Assembly (NCBI GenBank): GCA_034435455.1
Contig: DAOTXL010000080.1
Coordinates: 1 to 64,000, forward strand
Reading direction: 5' to 3'
DNA: 64,000 nt
Source of the DNA: DAOTXL01 sp034435455
Lineage (GTDB): Bacteria; Chloroflexota; Anaerolineae; JAAYZQ01
Below the pieces are notes generated by a model. That model was not told the DNA's origin. It ran no database searches and was given only the letters and a program-made list of their open reading frames with translations. Made by a program: the position numbers and the translations under genes. Each line of letters begins with the position of its first letter. Position 1 is the first letter of the stretch. Shown here piece after piece: positions 16,300-25,051 of the stretch.

Positions 16300-17021
16300 C
16301 GGACCTTCATCTCCTCCAGCCGCTCAGGTTCAGCCTGGAGCCGCTGCCATTCCAGGGGATGCTCATGGTGGATCTCTTCGGCCGTCACCTTGCCGGTAAA
16401 GATCACCTTGTTGAGGGGGAACATGTCGGACCGGATGTGGGTATTGAACAGGTGGACGATGTAGATAAAGCCGACGGCCAGCAACGCCTCGTCGCTGTGC
16501 ATGATGTGGGCAATGTTGATGACAAAACCGGGCAGGAACTTGCTAAAGAACGTCGGAAACCACAGCACCAGGCCCGACAGGCCGATGATCGGCACCCCCC
16601 AGAACACAGCCCAGTAGTCGAACTTTTCAAAGTAGGTAAAGCGGTCGAACAGCGGTCGGCTGCCCCGCCCCAGGAAGTAGAGAAAGTTGTGCCAGATGTC
16701 CTTGAAATCCTTGATCGTTGGCACCGGCGTATCGGGCCCCCACGGCTTTTTCTTGCGTGCCAGCACATAGTGGATGATGTAGGCCAGGTGCAGCACGCAA
16801 TAGAGGGCGATGATGATGGCGCTGATGCGGTGGATGACGCCCATGACTGCCACCCCCCCCTGGATGCGGGTAAGGAACCTGGCCCAGCCGGTATGAGGAT
16901 ACTTGAGCGGCATGCCACTGATGGTCGAGCCGAAAAAGCTAACCGCGACAAGGAGGTGAACCAGGCGGTGATAGACGTTAAAACGCCAGTACTCCACGGG
17001 TCTGGTCTGCTCGTTAGCCAC
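16296..17021 (-). CDS. Cytochrome b, formate dehydrogenase gamma (FdnI) type
   Basis: 241 residues with four hydrophobic helices and His residues placed as in FdnI/cytochrome b561-type subunits (WRFNVYHRLVHLLVA, GVIHRISAIIIALYCVLH, NIAHIMHSDEALLAVGFIYIVH; segments quoted in part). It binds b hemes and would link the periplasmic multiheme lipoprotein to the quinone pool or the NarI-like subunit. It overlaps both neighbours by 4-8 nt, so it is translated as one operon with them. Confidence 0.82.
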   Translation of the reverse strand: MANEQTRPVEYWRFNVYHRLVHLLVAVSFFGSTISGMPLKYPHTGWARFLTRIQGGVAVMGVIHRISAIIIALYCVLHLAYIIHYVLARKKKPWGPDTPVPTIKDFKDIWHNFLYFLGRGSRPLFDRFTYFEKFDYWAVFWGVPIIGLSGLVLWFPTFFSKFLPGFVINIAHIMHSDEALLAVGFIYIVHLFNTHIRSDMFPLNKVIFTGKVTAEEIHHEHPLEWQRLQAEPERLEEMKVR

Positions 17022-17868
17022 GATGCCCTCCCTTTCTCAGTCGTTCATGCAGGCTGCGCAGGAACCACAGCCCGGTATGAGTGTAAAACAGAGCCAGCAC
17101 GCCGACGACCAGACAGGTGAAAAAGAGGGTCACCCAGAAAAAGATCTTGAACTCTGTAGCGCGGGGGTCGTCGGGGTCCGGGTTCAGCGTCGCTTCGGCG
17201 TGGAGGCGATAGCTGGCGAACTGGTCGTTGGCAGCCGGGTGACAGCGGCGGCAGGCGGGCAGCGACTCGCTCGTCTCGTACAGGGCCAGGACGGTGTGGG
17301 CGCCGTGACAGTCGGCGCAGGTGGCCGTGGTCTCGCGGCCCAGGAGCGCAGCCTTGCCGTGATAGTTGTGCTCGTAGGTCTTGAGCGCCTCCGGGTGGCA
17401 GGTGCCGCAGGTCTCGCTGACACTCTCCAGCAAATCTGCCCGCGTCTGGGCCGAGACATAGTGGGCGTTGTGACAATGGCCGCAGGTGGGTGCCGGCTGG
17501 CCCGACTCGATGCCGGCCGGGTTGGCCCGCGCCTCGGCGTGGACGCCCTGGGTATAGGCGGCATATTCGTGGGGGTGGCACGCCTCACACTTTTGGTAAT
17601 CGTAGAGCGCCGCAGCCTCGGCCGTCAGGTTGGCCGTACTGGGGTGAGGAGATGTGACATCACCGGGCTGGATATCGGCGTGGCAGTCGGTGCAGGCCAG
17701 GCTGCCATGCGCGGAACGCTGAAAGCGCTCGAGGTCCACGTGCCACGGCGAGGTCTCTGTCAGCCTGTCCGGGAAGGGGGGCCAGCTGGGCGGGCGAGGC
17801 GCACACCCCAACAGGAGCATCGAACCTAGCAGAAGGATCAGGAACCCCTTTGTTCTCATTGCCATCAA
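17014..17868 (-). CDS. Six-heme cytochrome c lipoprotein
   Basis: 284 residues. The N-terminal lipobox (LLLGC) indicates a lipid anchor, and a single C-terminal helix (about residues 240-262) gives a second membrane contact. In between are six CxxCH motifs: CTDCH, CEACH, CGHCH, CGTCH, CADCH and CRRCH. It overlaps the cytochrome b gene by 8 nt. It is likely the outermost electron carrier of the membrane module, taking or giving electrons to an external partner not identified here. Confidence 0.85.
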   Translation of the reverse strand: MMAMRTKGFLILLLGSMLLLGCAPRPPSWPPFPDRLTETSPWHVDLERFQRSAHGSLACTDCHADIQPGDVTSPHPSTANLTAEAAALYDYQKCEACHPHEYAAYTQGVHAEARANPAGIESGQPAPTCGHCHNAHYVSAQTRADLLESVSETCGTCHPEALKTYEHNYHGKAALLGRETTATCADCHGAHTVLALYETSESLPACRRCHPAANDQFASYRLHAEATLNPDPDDPRATEFKIFFWVTLFFTCLVVGVLALFYTHTGLWFLRSLHERLRKGGHRG

Positions 17869-17999
17869 GCTCTCCCCTGTGTGATCGCTTCGTCAGGGGG
17901 CGTTGCCGCTCTCACCGGCTTCCCCCTGTTCTCCCTTCGATCCGGGTGCCCCTTCGGCACCCTACCAATCCGGTCATTCCCCTCTGTCTCTGCAGAAAC

Positions 18000-18848
18000 T
18001 CAGGTTGACCTGGAACGCACGAGACGCCTGGCTTCGGCCAGCAACACCGACCTGTCCACCGGCTTGGTCAAAAAGTTGTCCACCGGCAGGGTCTCCTCCT
18101 TGGGCAAAAGCCCGGCAAAGGCCGAGGCGGGGATGGAGGAGACCATCAGAACGGGCACGGTCCGCAGGTCACCGTCGGCGCGCATCTCCTTTGCCGCTTG
18201 CAGGCCATCCAGGATCCCTCGCATCATAACATCCAGGATGACCAGATCGGGCCGGGAGATGCGCATCAGGGCCAGGGCCTCCTCGCCATTGCCGGCCGAC
18301 AGGACCTCAAAGCCGCCGGCGGTGAGGGTCAGGCGCGTAACCTCTACAAAGTCCGGGTCGTCGTCCACCACCAGGACGCGAGGCGGCGCGTCGGGCGGCA
18401 ACACCCAGCGGCCCGGATCTTGGATCGTCCGCAATACGTGCCAGGTGGCGGTCCTGTGGATGCCGGGGATCGAGGCGACGTGCTGGGTCAGGAAGTGCAG
18501 CAGTTCCTCGCTCGACGGGAACCAGGCCTCCACCAGCAGATCGCTTTCCCCCGTGGTATAGTAAATGGCCCGCACCTGGGGTGAACGGGCCAACTGATCG
18601 GCGATCCGCTCGATCTGAGCCGGATCGACGTTAAAGGCGATAAAGGTAACCGTGGAAAAGCCGGTCCTGGCCGCGTCGGGCAGGGCGGCGATACGGATCA
18701 CCCCATCGGCCAGCAGGCGGTCCAGCCGTTTGCGCACCGTCGCCTCGGAAATGCCAACCTGCCGGGCCACGTCCACGTTCGAAGCCCGCCCGTCCCGCTG
18801 CAACGTGCAGATAATCTGGCGATCTACAGCGTCGAGATCGTAAGCCAT
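18000..18848 (-). CDS. Lrp/AsnC-type regulator fused to a receiver domain
   Basis: 282 residues. Residues 1-60 are an AsnC-type helix-turn-helix (VDRQIICTLQRDGRASN, VARQVGISEATVRKRL). Residues about 65-145 are the Lrp/AsnC ligand-binding (RAM) domain. A receiver domain runs from about 157 to the end (VLVVDDDPDFVEVTR, VILDVMM, TKPVD). Lrp proteins normally stop after RAM, so the added receiver is unusual. Its sequence is closely similar to the receiver on the formate channel in the same cluster. It is the first gene behind a strong promoter and reads toward the cytochrome genes 131 nt away, so it is a good candidate for the cluster's regulator. Confidence 0.88.
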   Translation of the reverse strand: MAYDLDAVDRQIICTLQRDGRASNVDVARQVGISEATVRKRLDRLLADGVIRIAALPDAARTGFSTVTFIAFNVDPAQIERIADQLARSPQVRAIYYTTGESDLLVEAWFPSSEELLHFLTQHVASIPGIHRTATWHVLRTIQDPGRWVLPPDAPPRVLVVDDDPDFVEVTRLTLTAGGFEVLSAGNGEEALALMRISRPDLVILDVMMRGILDGLQAAKEMRADGDLRTVPVLMVSSIPASAFAGLLPKEETLPVDNFLTKPVDRSVLLAEARRLVRSRST

Positions 18849-18877
18849 CGCCTACCTGCTTTCCCTTCTCGTCATCT

Positions 18878-18906
18878 ATGATACCGCATGTGACGAAAAG
18901 TGTCAA
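18878..18906 (-). promoter_or_regulatory. Promoter of the Lrp-receiver gene and cytochrome genes
   Basis: On the minus strand TTGACA, 17-nt spacer, TATCAT, about 30 nt before the start codon. It is the most upstream promoter found for the cluster. Confidence 0.75.
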
Positions 18907-18946
18907 ATCCAGGGGCAGGCGTTGCATTTTTCGTATCGCGCTCGGG

Positions 18947-19741
18947 CTACCCCTGTCCGGCCCTGGCCTGGGCCAGCACCGCCAACAGTTCCTGGTGGAG
19001 CCGGCCGTTGCTGGCCGCCAGGTGGTTCATCCCCAGCCGCCACGGTTCACCGTTCATGCTGGTCACCACGCCGCCGGCCTCGGTGACCAGGAGCCACCCC
19101 GCTGCCCAGTCCCACGGGTTGAGGTGCCTCTCCCAGTAGGCATCCAGGCGGCCGGCGGCCAGGTAGGCCAGGTCGAGTACCGCCGCCCCGGCCCGGCGGA
19201 CACCCTGGACGCGGGGCATGACGGCGTTGAACTCGGCCAGGTTGTTGTCGGGGATGGTAGCCCGGAGATAGGGGAAGCCGGTCGCCAGCAGCGCCTCCCT
19301 CAGGTGCGCCACCGCCGAGACGTGGAGGCGCCGATCGCCACACCACGCCCCTCCGCCCCGCTCGGCCCAAAAGATCTCGTCGCGCAGCGGGTCATAGACC
19401 ACGCCCAACACCACCTGCCCCTCCTGGGCCAGCGCCAGCGACACACCCCACACCGGAAAGCCGTGGGCATAGTTTACCGTGCCGTCCAGCGGATCCACCA
19501 GCCACAAATAGGCGGCCTGGCCGGCCACCGTCTGCCAGTCGCCCAGCCCCTCTTCCGACAGGATGGTGTGCTCTGGAAAGTGGGTGCGGATGGTCTCCAC
19601 GATCAGCTGCTCCGAGGCCAGGTCGGCCTCCGTTACCAGGTCAATGTCGCTGGACTTGTGGTTCAGGGTGTGGTGCTGATGGTAGAGCCGGCGCAACAGG
19701 TGACCCGCCTGCTGCGCCAGTTTCAGGGTAAAATCCAACAT
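18947..19741 (-). CDS. Inositol monophosphatase family protein
   Basis: 264 residues from the ATG at 19741. Metal-binding motifs of the family are visible: LSEEGLGDW (Glu of motif 1), DPLDGTVNYAHGFP (motif 2) and NPWDWAAGWLLVTEAGG (motif 3). It removes phosphate from inositol phosphates or a related sugar phosphate or nucleotide (CysQ-like use cannot be excluded). The upstream glucosidase stop lies 5 nt away, so the two are co-transcribed. The longer in-frame start would run into that gene. Confidence 0.88.
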   Translation of the reverse strand: MLDFTLKLAQQAGHLLRRLYHQHHTLNHKSSDIDLVTEADLASEQLIVETIRTHFPEHTILSEEGLGDWQTVAGQAAYLWLVDPLDGTVNYAHGFPVWGVSLALAQEGQVVLGVVYDPLRDEIFWAERGGGAWCGDRRLHVSAVAHLREALLATGFPYLRATIPDNNLAEFNAVMPRVQGVRRAGAAVLDLAYLAAGRLDAYWERHLNPWDWAAGWLLVTEAGGVVTSMNGEPWRLGMNHLAASNGRLHQELLAVLAQARAGQG

Positions 19742-19746
19742 TTCAG

Positions 19747-21225
19747 TCAAAGTTCCTCGTTGTTCAGAGTCTGTCGGAAAACCACCGGGGACACCCGGTG
19801 CCACGCACTTTTGCCTTGCCCGCTCTCGGAGAGCGGCCCTGGGTCCGGAAAAAGGTCGGCCAGAACCTCCGGCGCGTAGGCCTCGACCATCGGCCGGGTG
19901 ATGGCGTTGGCGCGGATGATGTCACTGTAGAGATGGGCGCTGGGGCGGGGGGTGCGGACCTGGGTCTTTTCGTCCAGAGCCACCAGGCCAAAACGGGAGG
20001 CCCAGCCCTCGGCCCACTCAAAGTTGTCGGTGAAGGTCCAATGGTAATAGCCGCGCACATCCACCCCCTCGGCGATGGCCCGCTGCACCTGGGCCAGGTG
20101 GGTGAGCAAGAAGCGGGGGCGCTGGTCGTCGTCGGCATCGGGCAGGCCGTTTTCGGTGACATAGATCGGTTTGCCCAGGGCCGCCACCTGCTTGAGCACG
20201 CGGTAAATGCCCTCCGGATAGCATTCAAAGGGGGACATATCCCGGCGGGGGTCGCTGACCTCAGCTCCCGGCGTCGGTTGGAGAAGCTCACGGCGGCCGT
20301 CGGGCCGGCGGCGCAGGCTGACCCGTTGCCGGGTGTAATAGTTGATGCCCCAGAAATCCACGCTGTCCAGCAGCGGCCCATAGTTTGTCATCCCCAGGCC
20401 GAGGGGGAAGGGCAGCCGCCCCTTTTCCACGGCGCGGAGGGCCAGGCGGTTGTACAGCCGGTCCATCACCCCGGCGGCCCCGGCGGCCAGGGGGTCCGCC
20501 GGGTCCAGCGGCTCAAAGAGGTGCAGGTTCAGGACCAGGCCCACCTGGCCGGCCCCCTGGAGGGCATGGATGACCCGGTAGGCCGCCGCATGGGCCTGCA
20601 GCTCGTGGCGCAGCACCCGGAAGCAGGAGGAGAGCGACTTTTCGCCAGGGGCATGTACGCCATACAGATAGCCCATCACGGCATAGACGTTCGGCTCGTT
20701 GATCGTGCACCACAACGTCACCAGGTCCCCCAACTGCTCGACGGTGTGGCGCACGAACCGCCGAAAGTGGCCGACCACGGCCGGATTGCGCCAGCCGCCC
20801 CGCCCTCCCTTCGGTCGCAGCCACAGAGGAGAGCTAAAGTGGAACAGGGTGACCATCGGTTCGATGCCGCGCTGCCGCAGCCCGGTCAGCATCTCCCGGT
20901 AGCGGGCGACCGCGGCCGGGTCGAAGCGGCCCTCCTCCGGCTCGATGCGGCTCCACTCCACCGACAGGCGGTGGCTATTGTGGCCCATTGCGGCCATCAG
21001 GTCGAAATCGCGCTCGGCGTTGCGCCACCAATCGCAGGCCAGGCCGCTCCGGTCGCCGTGCCAGATCGCCCCCGGCCGCTGTTCAAAGGCCCACCAATCG
21101 TTGTTGGTATTGTTCCCCTCCACCTGGTGGGCCGCCGTAGCCGTGCCCCATAGAAAACCGGGGGGGAAGCTCAGGCGGTCGCCCAGAGGCGAAGGCCCCT
21201 TTTCTCCTGTGCTACTGTGTACCAT
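19747..21225 (-). CDS. Beta-glucosidase, glycoside hydrolase family 1
   Basis: 492 residues from the ATG at 21225 (AAGGGG upstream). GH1 hallmarks: N-terminal FPPGFLWGTATAAHQVEG, acid/base Glu177 in TINEPNVYAV, nucleophile Glu358 in YVTENGLPD, and the WTFTDNFEWAEGW substrate loop. Cytoplasmic (no signal). It hydrolyses beta-linked disaccharides or glycosides. The last 60 residues after the barrel are not conserved in GH1 as I know it. Confidence 0.93.
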   Translation of the reverse strand: MVHSSTGEKGPSPLGDRLSFPPGFLWGTATAAHQVEGNNTNNDWWAFEQRPGAIWHGDRSGLACDWWRNAERDFDLMAAMGHNSHRLSVEWSRIEPEEGRFDPAAVARYREMLTGLRQRGIEPMVTLFHFSSPLWLRPKGGRGGWRNPAVVGHFRRFVRHTVEQLGDLVTLWCTINEPNVYAVMGYLYGVHAPGEKSLSSCFRVLRHELQAHAAAYRVIHALQGAGQVGLVLNLHLFEPLDPADPLAAGAAGVMDRLYNRLALRAVEKGRLPFPLGLGMTNYGPLLDSVDFWGINYYTRQRVSLRRRPDGRRELLQPTPGAEVSDPRRDMSPFECYPEGIYRVLKQVAALGKPIYVTENGLPDADDDQRPRFLLTHLAQVQRAIAEGVDVRGYYHWTFTDNFEWAEGWASRFGLVALDEKTQVRTPRPSAHLYSDIIRANAITRPMVEAYAPEVLADLFPDPGPLSESGQGKSAWHRVSPVVFRQTLNNEEL

Positions 21226-21351
21226 TTGACAACCCCTTTCTACTCGTTGCCACACCTCACCCCCTCTCCCAACCCCCTTCCTCTCTCCACAACGGAGCAG
21301 GGCCGGGGGCCAGGGGTAGGGGAAAGGTGCTGCCAATTTGACAAGGTCAGG

Positions 21352-22071
21352 CTACTCTTGCCAGAGCAGGTCCTTGCCGGCCAGAAGCTGCCCGGCCAGG
21401 GCGAACAGCAGGGCCGCGTAGCCGGAGGTCAACGCCAGGGCCAGGAAGTACAGCCGGTCGTGGCGGCCGGCCGCGGCCTGGGCCAGCAGGGTGCTCACCG
21501 GCCAGAGGAGCGCATTCACGATGCGTACCAGCCCCTCCAGGCGATGTTCGGCCAGCAGCGCCTTCTGGTCGTTGGCCACCAGCAGCGCCGTCAATAGCAC
21601 ATAGCCGACCAGGTGAGAAACCCCCCGGTGCACCAGGCCCGACAGGGCCAGAGCCAACGCCACCGCCAGCGACCACAGGGCCAGCCAGGTGGGCCCGATC
21701 CACAACGCGGAAGGGAACTCCAGGGTGAGCCGGCCGGCCAACAGGTTGGGCACCGCGATCAGGATGGCCCATACCGCCATCAGGCCCAGGCTGCCGATAA
21801 ACAGGGCCGCCAGCAGCTCCACCCGCCGGCGCAGGCGGGCCACCAGCAGGAACGATGTGGCGCGATCGGCCCGCCCGGCCAGCAGCAGCGCCGTCAGCCA
21901 GCCGATGGCGCCGCTGCCCAACCCGGCTACGGGGATGAACTGCGCCTGGTCCATGCCATACTCGAAGGCCATCAGCCCGAAAGCCAGGGCAACCGCCAGT
22001 GGCACAACGGCGGCCAGGGAGCGGAACAGGTCGCGGACAAAAAACAGGGCCAGTGTCCAGACGCGGGTCAT
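21352..22071 (-). CDS. ABC transporter permease (ABC-2 like)
   Basis: 239 residues, nearly all hydrophobic, with about six helices. The ATG at 22071 overlaps the ATPase stop as ATGA, so it is the membrane partner of that ATPase. No substrate-specific motif is visible. A small exporter for a drug, lipid or peptide is plausible. Confidence 0.7.
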   Translation of the reverse strand: MTRVWTLALFFVRDLFRSLAAVVPLAVALAFGLMAFEYGMDQAQFIPVAGLGSGAIGWLTALLLAGRADRATSFLLVARLRRRVELLAALFIGSLGLMAVWAILIAVPNLLAGRLTLEFPSALWIGPTWLALWSLAVALALALSGLVHRGVSHLVGYVLLTALLVANDQKALLAEHRLEGLVRIVNALLWPVSTLLAQAAAGRHDRLYFLALALTSGYAALLFALAGQLLAGKDLLWQE

Positions 22072-22943
22072 CGGTCGGTTGCCTCCCAAAAGACCTCTTC
22101 CGGCGTGGGGGGCTGCTCGCTGAGCTGCCGGATATCCACCCCGGCGTCGAGCAGCAGGCGCAGGATGTGAGCTTTGTAGGCGACCGCCTCTCCCCTCAGC
22201 GTCAGGCGCCCCTCGGCCACGACCAGGTCTGGCGTCCTGCCCGCCAGCCGGTCCCGGAGATCGTCGGGCAGCGGCCCGGTGACGATGGTCACCTGCGGGC
22301 GCGGGGCGAGGATCTCCGCCGCGTCACCGCTGCGCACCAGCCGCCCCCGGTTCAGCACGGCGATGTGGCTGCAGGCCCCCGTCACCTCGTCCAGATGACG
22401 GCTGCACAGCAACACCGTCTTGCCCGCCTGCCGCAGGGCCACGATCTGCCGGCGCATGAACTCCTGGCCGGCCGGGTCCAGCCCCTGCCCCGGCCCGTCG
22501 AGCAGGAGCAGGGGAGGGTTGCCCAGCAGCGCCTGGGCCAGCCCCAGCCGCCGGAGCATCTCCTGCGAGCAGGCCCCCAGGTTCCGTCCGGCGACCGGTT
22601 CCAGGCCCAGCTCTCCCAGCAGCCGGTCCACCGCCTGCCGCAGGCCCGCACCCCGCAGGCCGGCCAGCCGCCCCACTGTGGTCAGATAGCCGCGCACCGA
22701 AAAACGGGAGGGGTAGAATGCCTGCTCCGGCAGGTAGCCGATCTGGGCCGGCGACAGGCCTCCCCGGTCAACCTGCCCGGCATCGGGGAAGACAAAGCCC
22801 ATCACCAGCCGCAGGAAGGTGGTCTTGCCCGCACCGCTGGGGCCCAGCAGGCCCAAGACGGCCCCGGCCGGCACCTCCAGCGAGAGCCGGTCAAGGGCCA
22901 GGGTGGGGCCGTAGCGTTTGGTGAGTTCGACAGCGCGGATCAT
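22068..22943 (-). CDS. ABC transporter ATP-binding protein with an altered Walker B
   Basis: 291 residues from the ATG at 22943. Walker A is GPSGAGKTT; the signature region reads CSQEMLRRLGLAQALLG, as in CcmA/NatA-type exporters. The Walker B segment reads LLLLDGPGQGLDP, where Gly replaces the catalytic Glu after Asp. Such a site hydrolyses ATP slowly unless another residue helps. A C-terminal regulatory extension of about 80 residues follows. Translationally coupled to the permease. Confidence 0.82.
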   Translation of the reverse strand: MIRAVELTKRYGPTLALDRLSLEVPAGAVLGLLGPSGAGKTTFLRLVMGFVFPDAGQVDRGGLSPAQIGYLPEQAFYPSRFSVRGYLTTVGRLAGLRGAGLRQAVDRLLGELGLEPVAGRNLGACSQEMLRRLGLAQALLGNPPLLLLDGPGQGLDPAGQEFMRRQIVALRQAGKTVLLCSRHLDEVTGACSHIAVLNRGRLVRSGDAAEILAPRPQVTIVTGPLPDDLRDRLAGRTPDLVVAEGRLTLRGEAVAYKAHILRLLLDAGVDIRQLSEQPPTPEEVFWEATDR

Positions 22944-22994
22944 ACACACGACCTGCGGCCAGGGTAGTCTCTTTGTCAGGTGTTGATAGGGCAT

Positions 22995-23164
22995 TTTGTC
23001 CCGCAGAGGCGCAGAGACCGCTGAGAAATGCAGAAAAAGACGCGGGCACCCTGTGAACCACCAAGGACACGAAGGACACCAAGGGAAAACCTGGATCGCC
23101 TTCGTGTCCCTGGTGTCCTTCGTGGTAAAGAGCCACGGCTGAGCAGATACAAAGCTTGCAGGTT
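22995..23164. other. Intergenic stretch with a palindromic repeat
   Basis: No gene seen. It begins with a GCAGAGGCGCAGAG string like the 59-bp repeats near 650-900 and then holds the 28-bp inverted repeat listed next. Confidence 0.6.
23057..23126. repeat. Inverted repeat of ACCAAGGACACGAAGG type
   Basis: The left arm 23057-23085 and right arm 23099-23126 are inverted copies of about 28 bp with a few mismatches. Each arm is itself built of near-repeats (AAGGACAC, GAAGGACAC). It can fold into a long hairpin between two minus-strand genes. Confidence 0.8.
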
Positions 23165-24016
23165 TTATGGGTAGTCGTAAAAGCCCTTGCCGCTCTTGCG
23201 GCCCAGGTGGCCGGCCAGCACCATCCGGCGCAGCAGGGGCGGCGCGGCGTAGCGGGGGTCTTTGTATTCCTCGAACATGGCATCGGCGATGAACAGGCAG
23301 GTGTCCAGCCCGATAAAATCGAGCAGGGTCAACGGCCCCATCGGGTGGTTCAGGCCCAACTTGATGGCGGTATCAATGTCTTCGCGGCTGGCCAGTCCCT
23401 CTTCGTAGACGCGGACGGCATCCAACAGGTAGGGGATCAGCAGGCGATTGACGATAAAGCCGGGGGTATCCCTGGCCGTGACCATCGTCTTGCCCAACGA
23501 CGCGCCGAACTGCCGGGCGGTTTCCATCGTTTCGTCGCTGGTCAGGATGGTGCGCACAAACTCGATGAGGGGCATCACCGGCACCGGGTTGAAGAAATGG
23601 ATGCCCAGCACCTTGTCGCCGCGCCGGGTTACACTGGCCATCTCGGTGACACACAGCGAGGAGGTGTTGCTGGCCAGGATGGCGTGGGGCGGCAGGATGC
23701 GGTCGAGTTCCGCAAAGATCTCTTTTTTGATCGCCATATTTTCGACGGCCGCCTCGACGACCAGGTCACAATCGGCGAACTCGGCCAGGCTCAGCGTGCC
23801 GTGAATACGCGCCAGGGCCTGATCCCTTTCCTCCGGCGTGGCCTTGCCGCGAGACACCGCTTTGGCCAGGGAATCGCGGATGCGACCCAGGCCCCTGTCC
23901 AACAGATCGGCGCTTACTTCCGAGACAACGACCGGGTAGCCCGCCCGGGCGCAGGCCTCGACAATGCCTGAGCCCATCAACCCACAACCTACGACACCAA
24001 CCTTTCTGATCTCCAT
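23165..24016 (-). CDS. hbd: 3-hydroxyacyl-CoA (3-hydroxybutyryl-CoA) dehydrogenase
   Basis: 283 residues, the usual length. The NAD-binding GCGLMGSGI lies at residues 10-18; VVEAAVENMAIKKEIF and the catalytic His in GIHFFNPVPVMPLIE follow. The C-terminal dimer domain has the typical GLNHPMGPLTLLDFIGLD. It interconverts 3-hydroxyacyl-CoA and 3-oxoacyl-CoA with NAD(P) in butyrate or fatty acid metabolism. No thiolase or crotonase is nearby. Confidence 0.93.
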   Translation of the reverse strand: MEIRKVGVVGCGLMGSGIVEACARAGYPVVVSEVSADLLDRGLGRIRDSLAKAVSRGKATPEERDQALARIHGTLSLAEFADCDLVVEAAVENMAIKKEIFAELDRILPPHAILASNTSSLCVTEMASVTRRGDKVLGIHFFNPVPVMPLIEFVRTILTSDETMETARQFGASLGKTMVTARDTPGFIVNRLLIPYLLDAVRVYEEGLASREDIDTAIKLGLNHPMGPLTLLDFIGLDTCLFIADAMFEEYKDPRYAAPPLLRRMVLAGHLGRKSGKGFYDYP

Positions 24017-24098
24017 GAGTCCCTTCCTCCTTGTCTGTTATGCTCCAGGGGGACCCTCGTCCCCACCGCGCTGCACCTGTCCTCGGCACGGCAACCGG

Positions 24099-24695
24099 CT
24101 ATTCGCCCCGCCGATACCTGGGAGGGCGAGGCAAGCGCTCCTTCGGCTTACTCGTCCACGAGGGATGCCCGAAATCTTCCAGCAAGCGGGGGCGCCACCC
24201 CTCCTCTACGGCAGGCTCGATCCGCGGGCGCTGGTCCCACTCTTTTTCCTTGAGCACCAGGGGCACCTTGAGCATGGCCATCGTCGCTTCGGTGCGCCAC
24301 AACTGAGCAGCGTCGGCCTCCCCCAACTCGAACAAGAGTTCCCGCAATTCCGGATCGGCGGTCATTTGCCTGTCGGTGAGCTGCGTCTTGTACCACTCTA
24401 CCGCCCGGCTCAACCCATCGTAGATGAACCGTAACTGCGATTTATAGTCCTGGCGGGCCAGGGCATGGGTCATGAGTTTGTCGTCCAGAGGCAATTCCTG
24501 AGGATTTACGTCGATCTTGCGCAGGTAGCTGGACAGGGGGGCCACCTGCGCCTGCTGAGATTGCAACAGCAACCTGAGCAGGTTCACGACCTCCGGGTCC
24601 GAGTTCTTTTCGAGATAGGTCTCAAAGATCTTGATATAAGTCAGCTTATACCGCAGATTACGGGTCATCCGAATCACGACGATAGACTCTGCCAT
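24099..24695 (-). CDS. Hypothetical helical protein
   Basis: 198 residues from the ATG at 24695, behind a strong GGAGGAGG. The first 150 residues look all-helical, with His/Glu/Asp scattered in a pattern that could fit a ferritin-like four-helix bundle, but no metal motif is clear. The C-terminus is Arg/Pro-rich and probably disordered. A TACAAT -10 lies 19 nt upstream. I do not recognise the family. Confidence 0.6.
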   Translation of the reverse strand: MAESIVVIRMTRNLRYKLTYIKIFETYLEKNSDPEVVNLLRLLLQSQQAQVAPLSSYLRKIDVNPQELPLDDKLMTHALARQDYKSQLRFIYDGLSRAVEWYKTQLTDRQMTADPELRELLFELGEADAAQLWRTEATMAMLKVPLVLKEKEWDQRPRIEPAVEEGWRPRLLEDFGHPSWTSKPKERLPRPPRYRRGE

Positions 24696-24713
24696 CCTGC
24701 CTCCTCCAGCTCT

Positions 24714-24719
24714 ATTGTA
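24714..24719 (-). promoter_or_regulatory. Likely -10 box of the helical protein gene
   Basis: TACAAT on the minus strand, with TTGGCG 18 nt upstream as a weak -35. Confidence 0.45.
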
Positions 24720-24746
24720 CCATAGTTTTCTCCTGACCGCCAACAA

Positions 24747-25051
24747 GCCCCCACACCACGGCTATCGCCGGAGGGGGCCCTTTTCGGGGCGACAAGTTGG
24801 CGTAGGGGAATCGTATAGTTCGCGTCCAGTATCACGGGCAGGTTTGTGGTAAGATACAATCGAGCAACTTGGCATGGCTCATGGCGGGCGAGCGTCATCC
24901 CGAGCGGCAGCCCCGCAAGGGCGGGGACCGACCGGCAGGGTCAGTGGTGAGCCATGCCAGGCATCAAAATTCTTCTCCTCCTTTTAAGAGAGCTAGGGGT
25001 TGGGCCGCCCTTAGCTCTCGTCATTTTTGCAGGCAAAGGGTAGCCGAACGG
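24747..25051. other. Intergenic stretch with one hairpin
   Basis: About 300 bp with no supported gene; a hairpin at 24988-25019 is the only clear element. Confidence 0.5.
24988..25019. terminator. Hairpin after the SCP2 gene
   Basis: GAGAGCTA-GGG pairs with CCC-TAGCTCTC, one bulge, 33 nt past the stop of the minus-strand gene. A TTAAAA tract follows on the minus strand; a weak intrinsic terminator. Confidence 0.5.
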
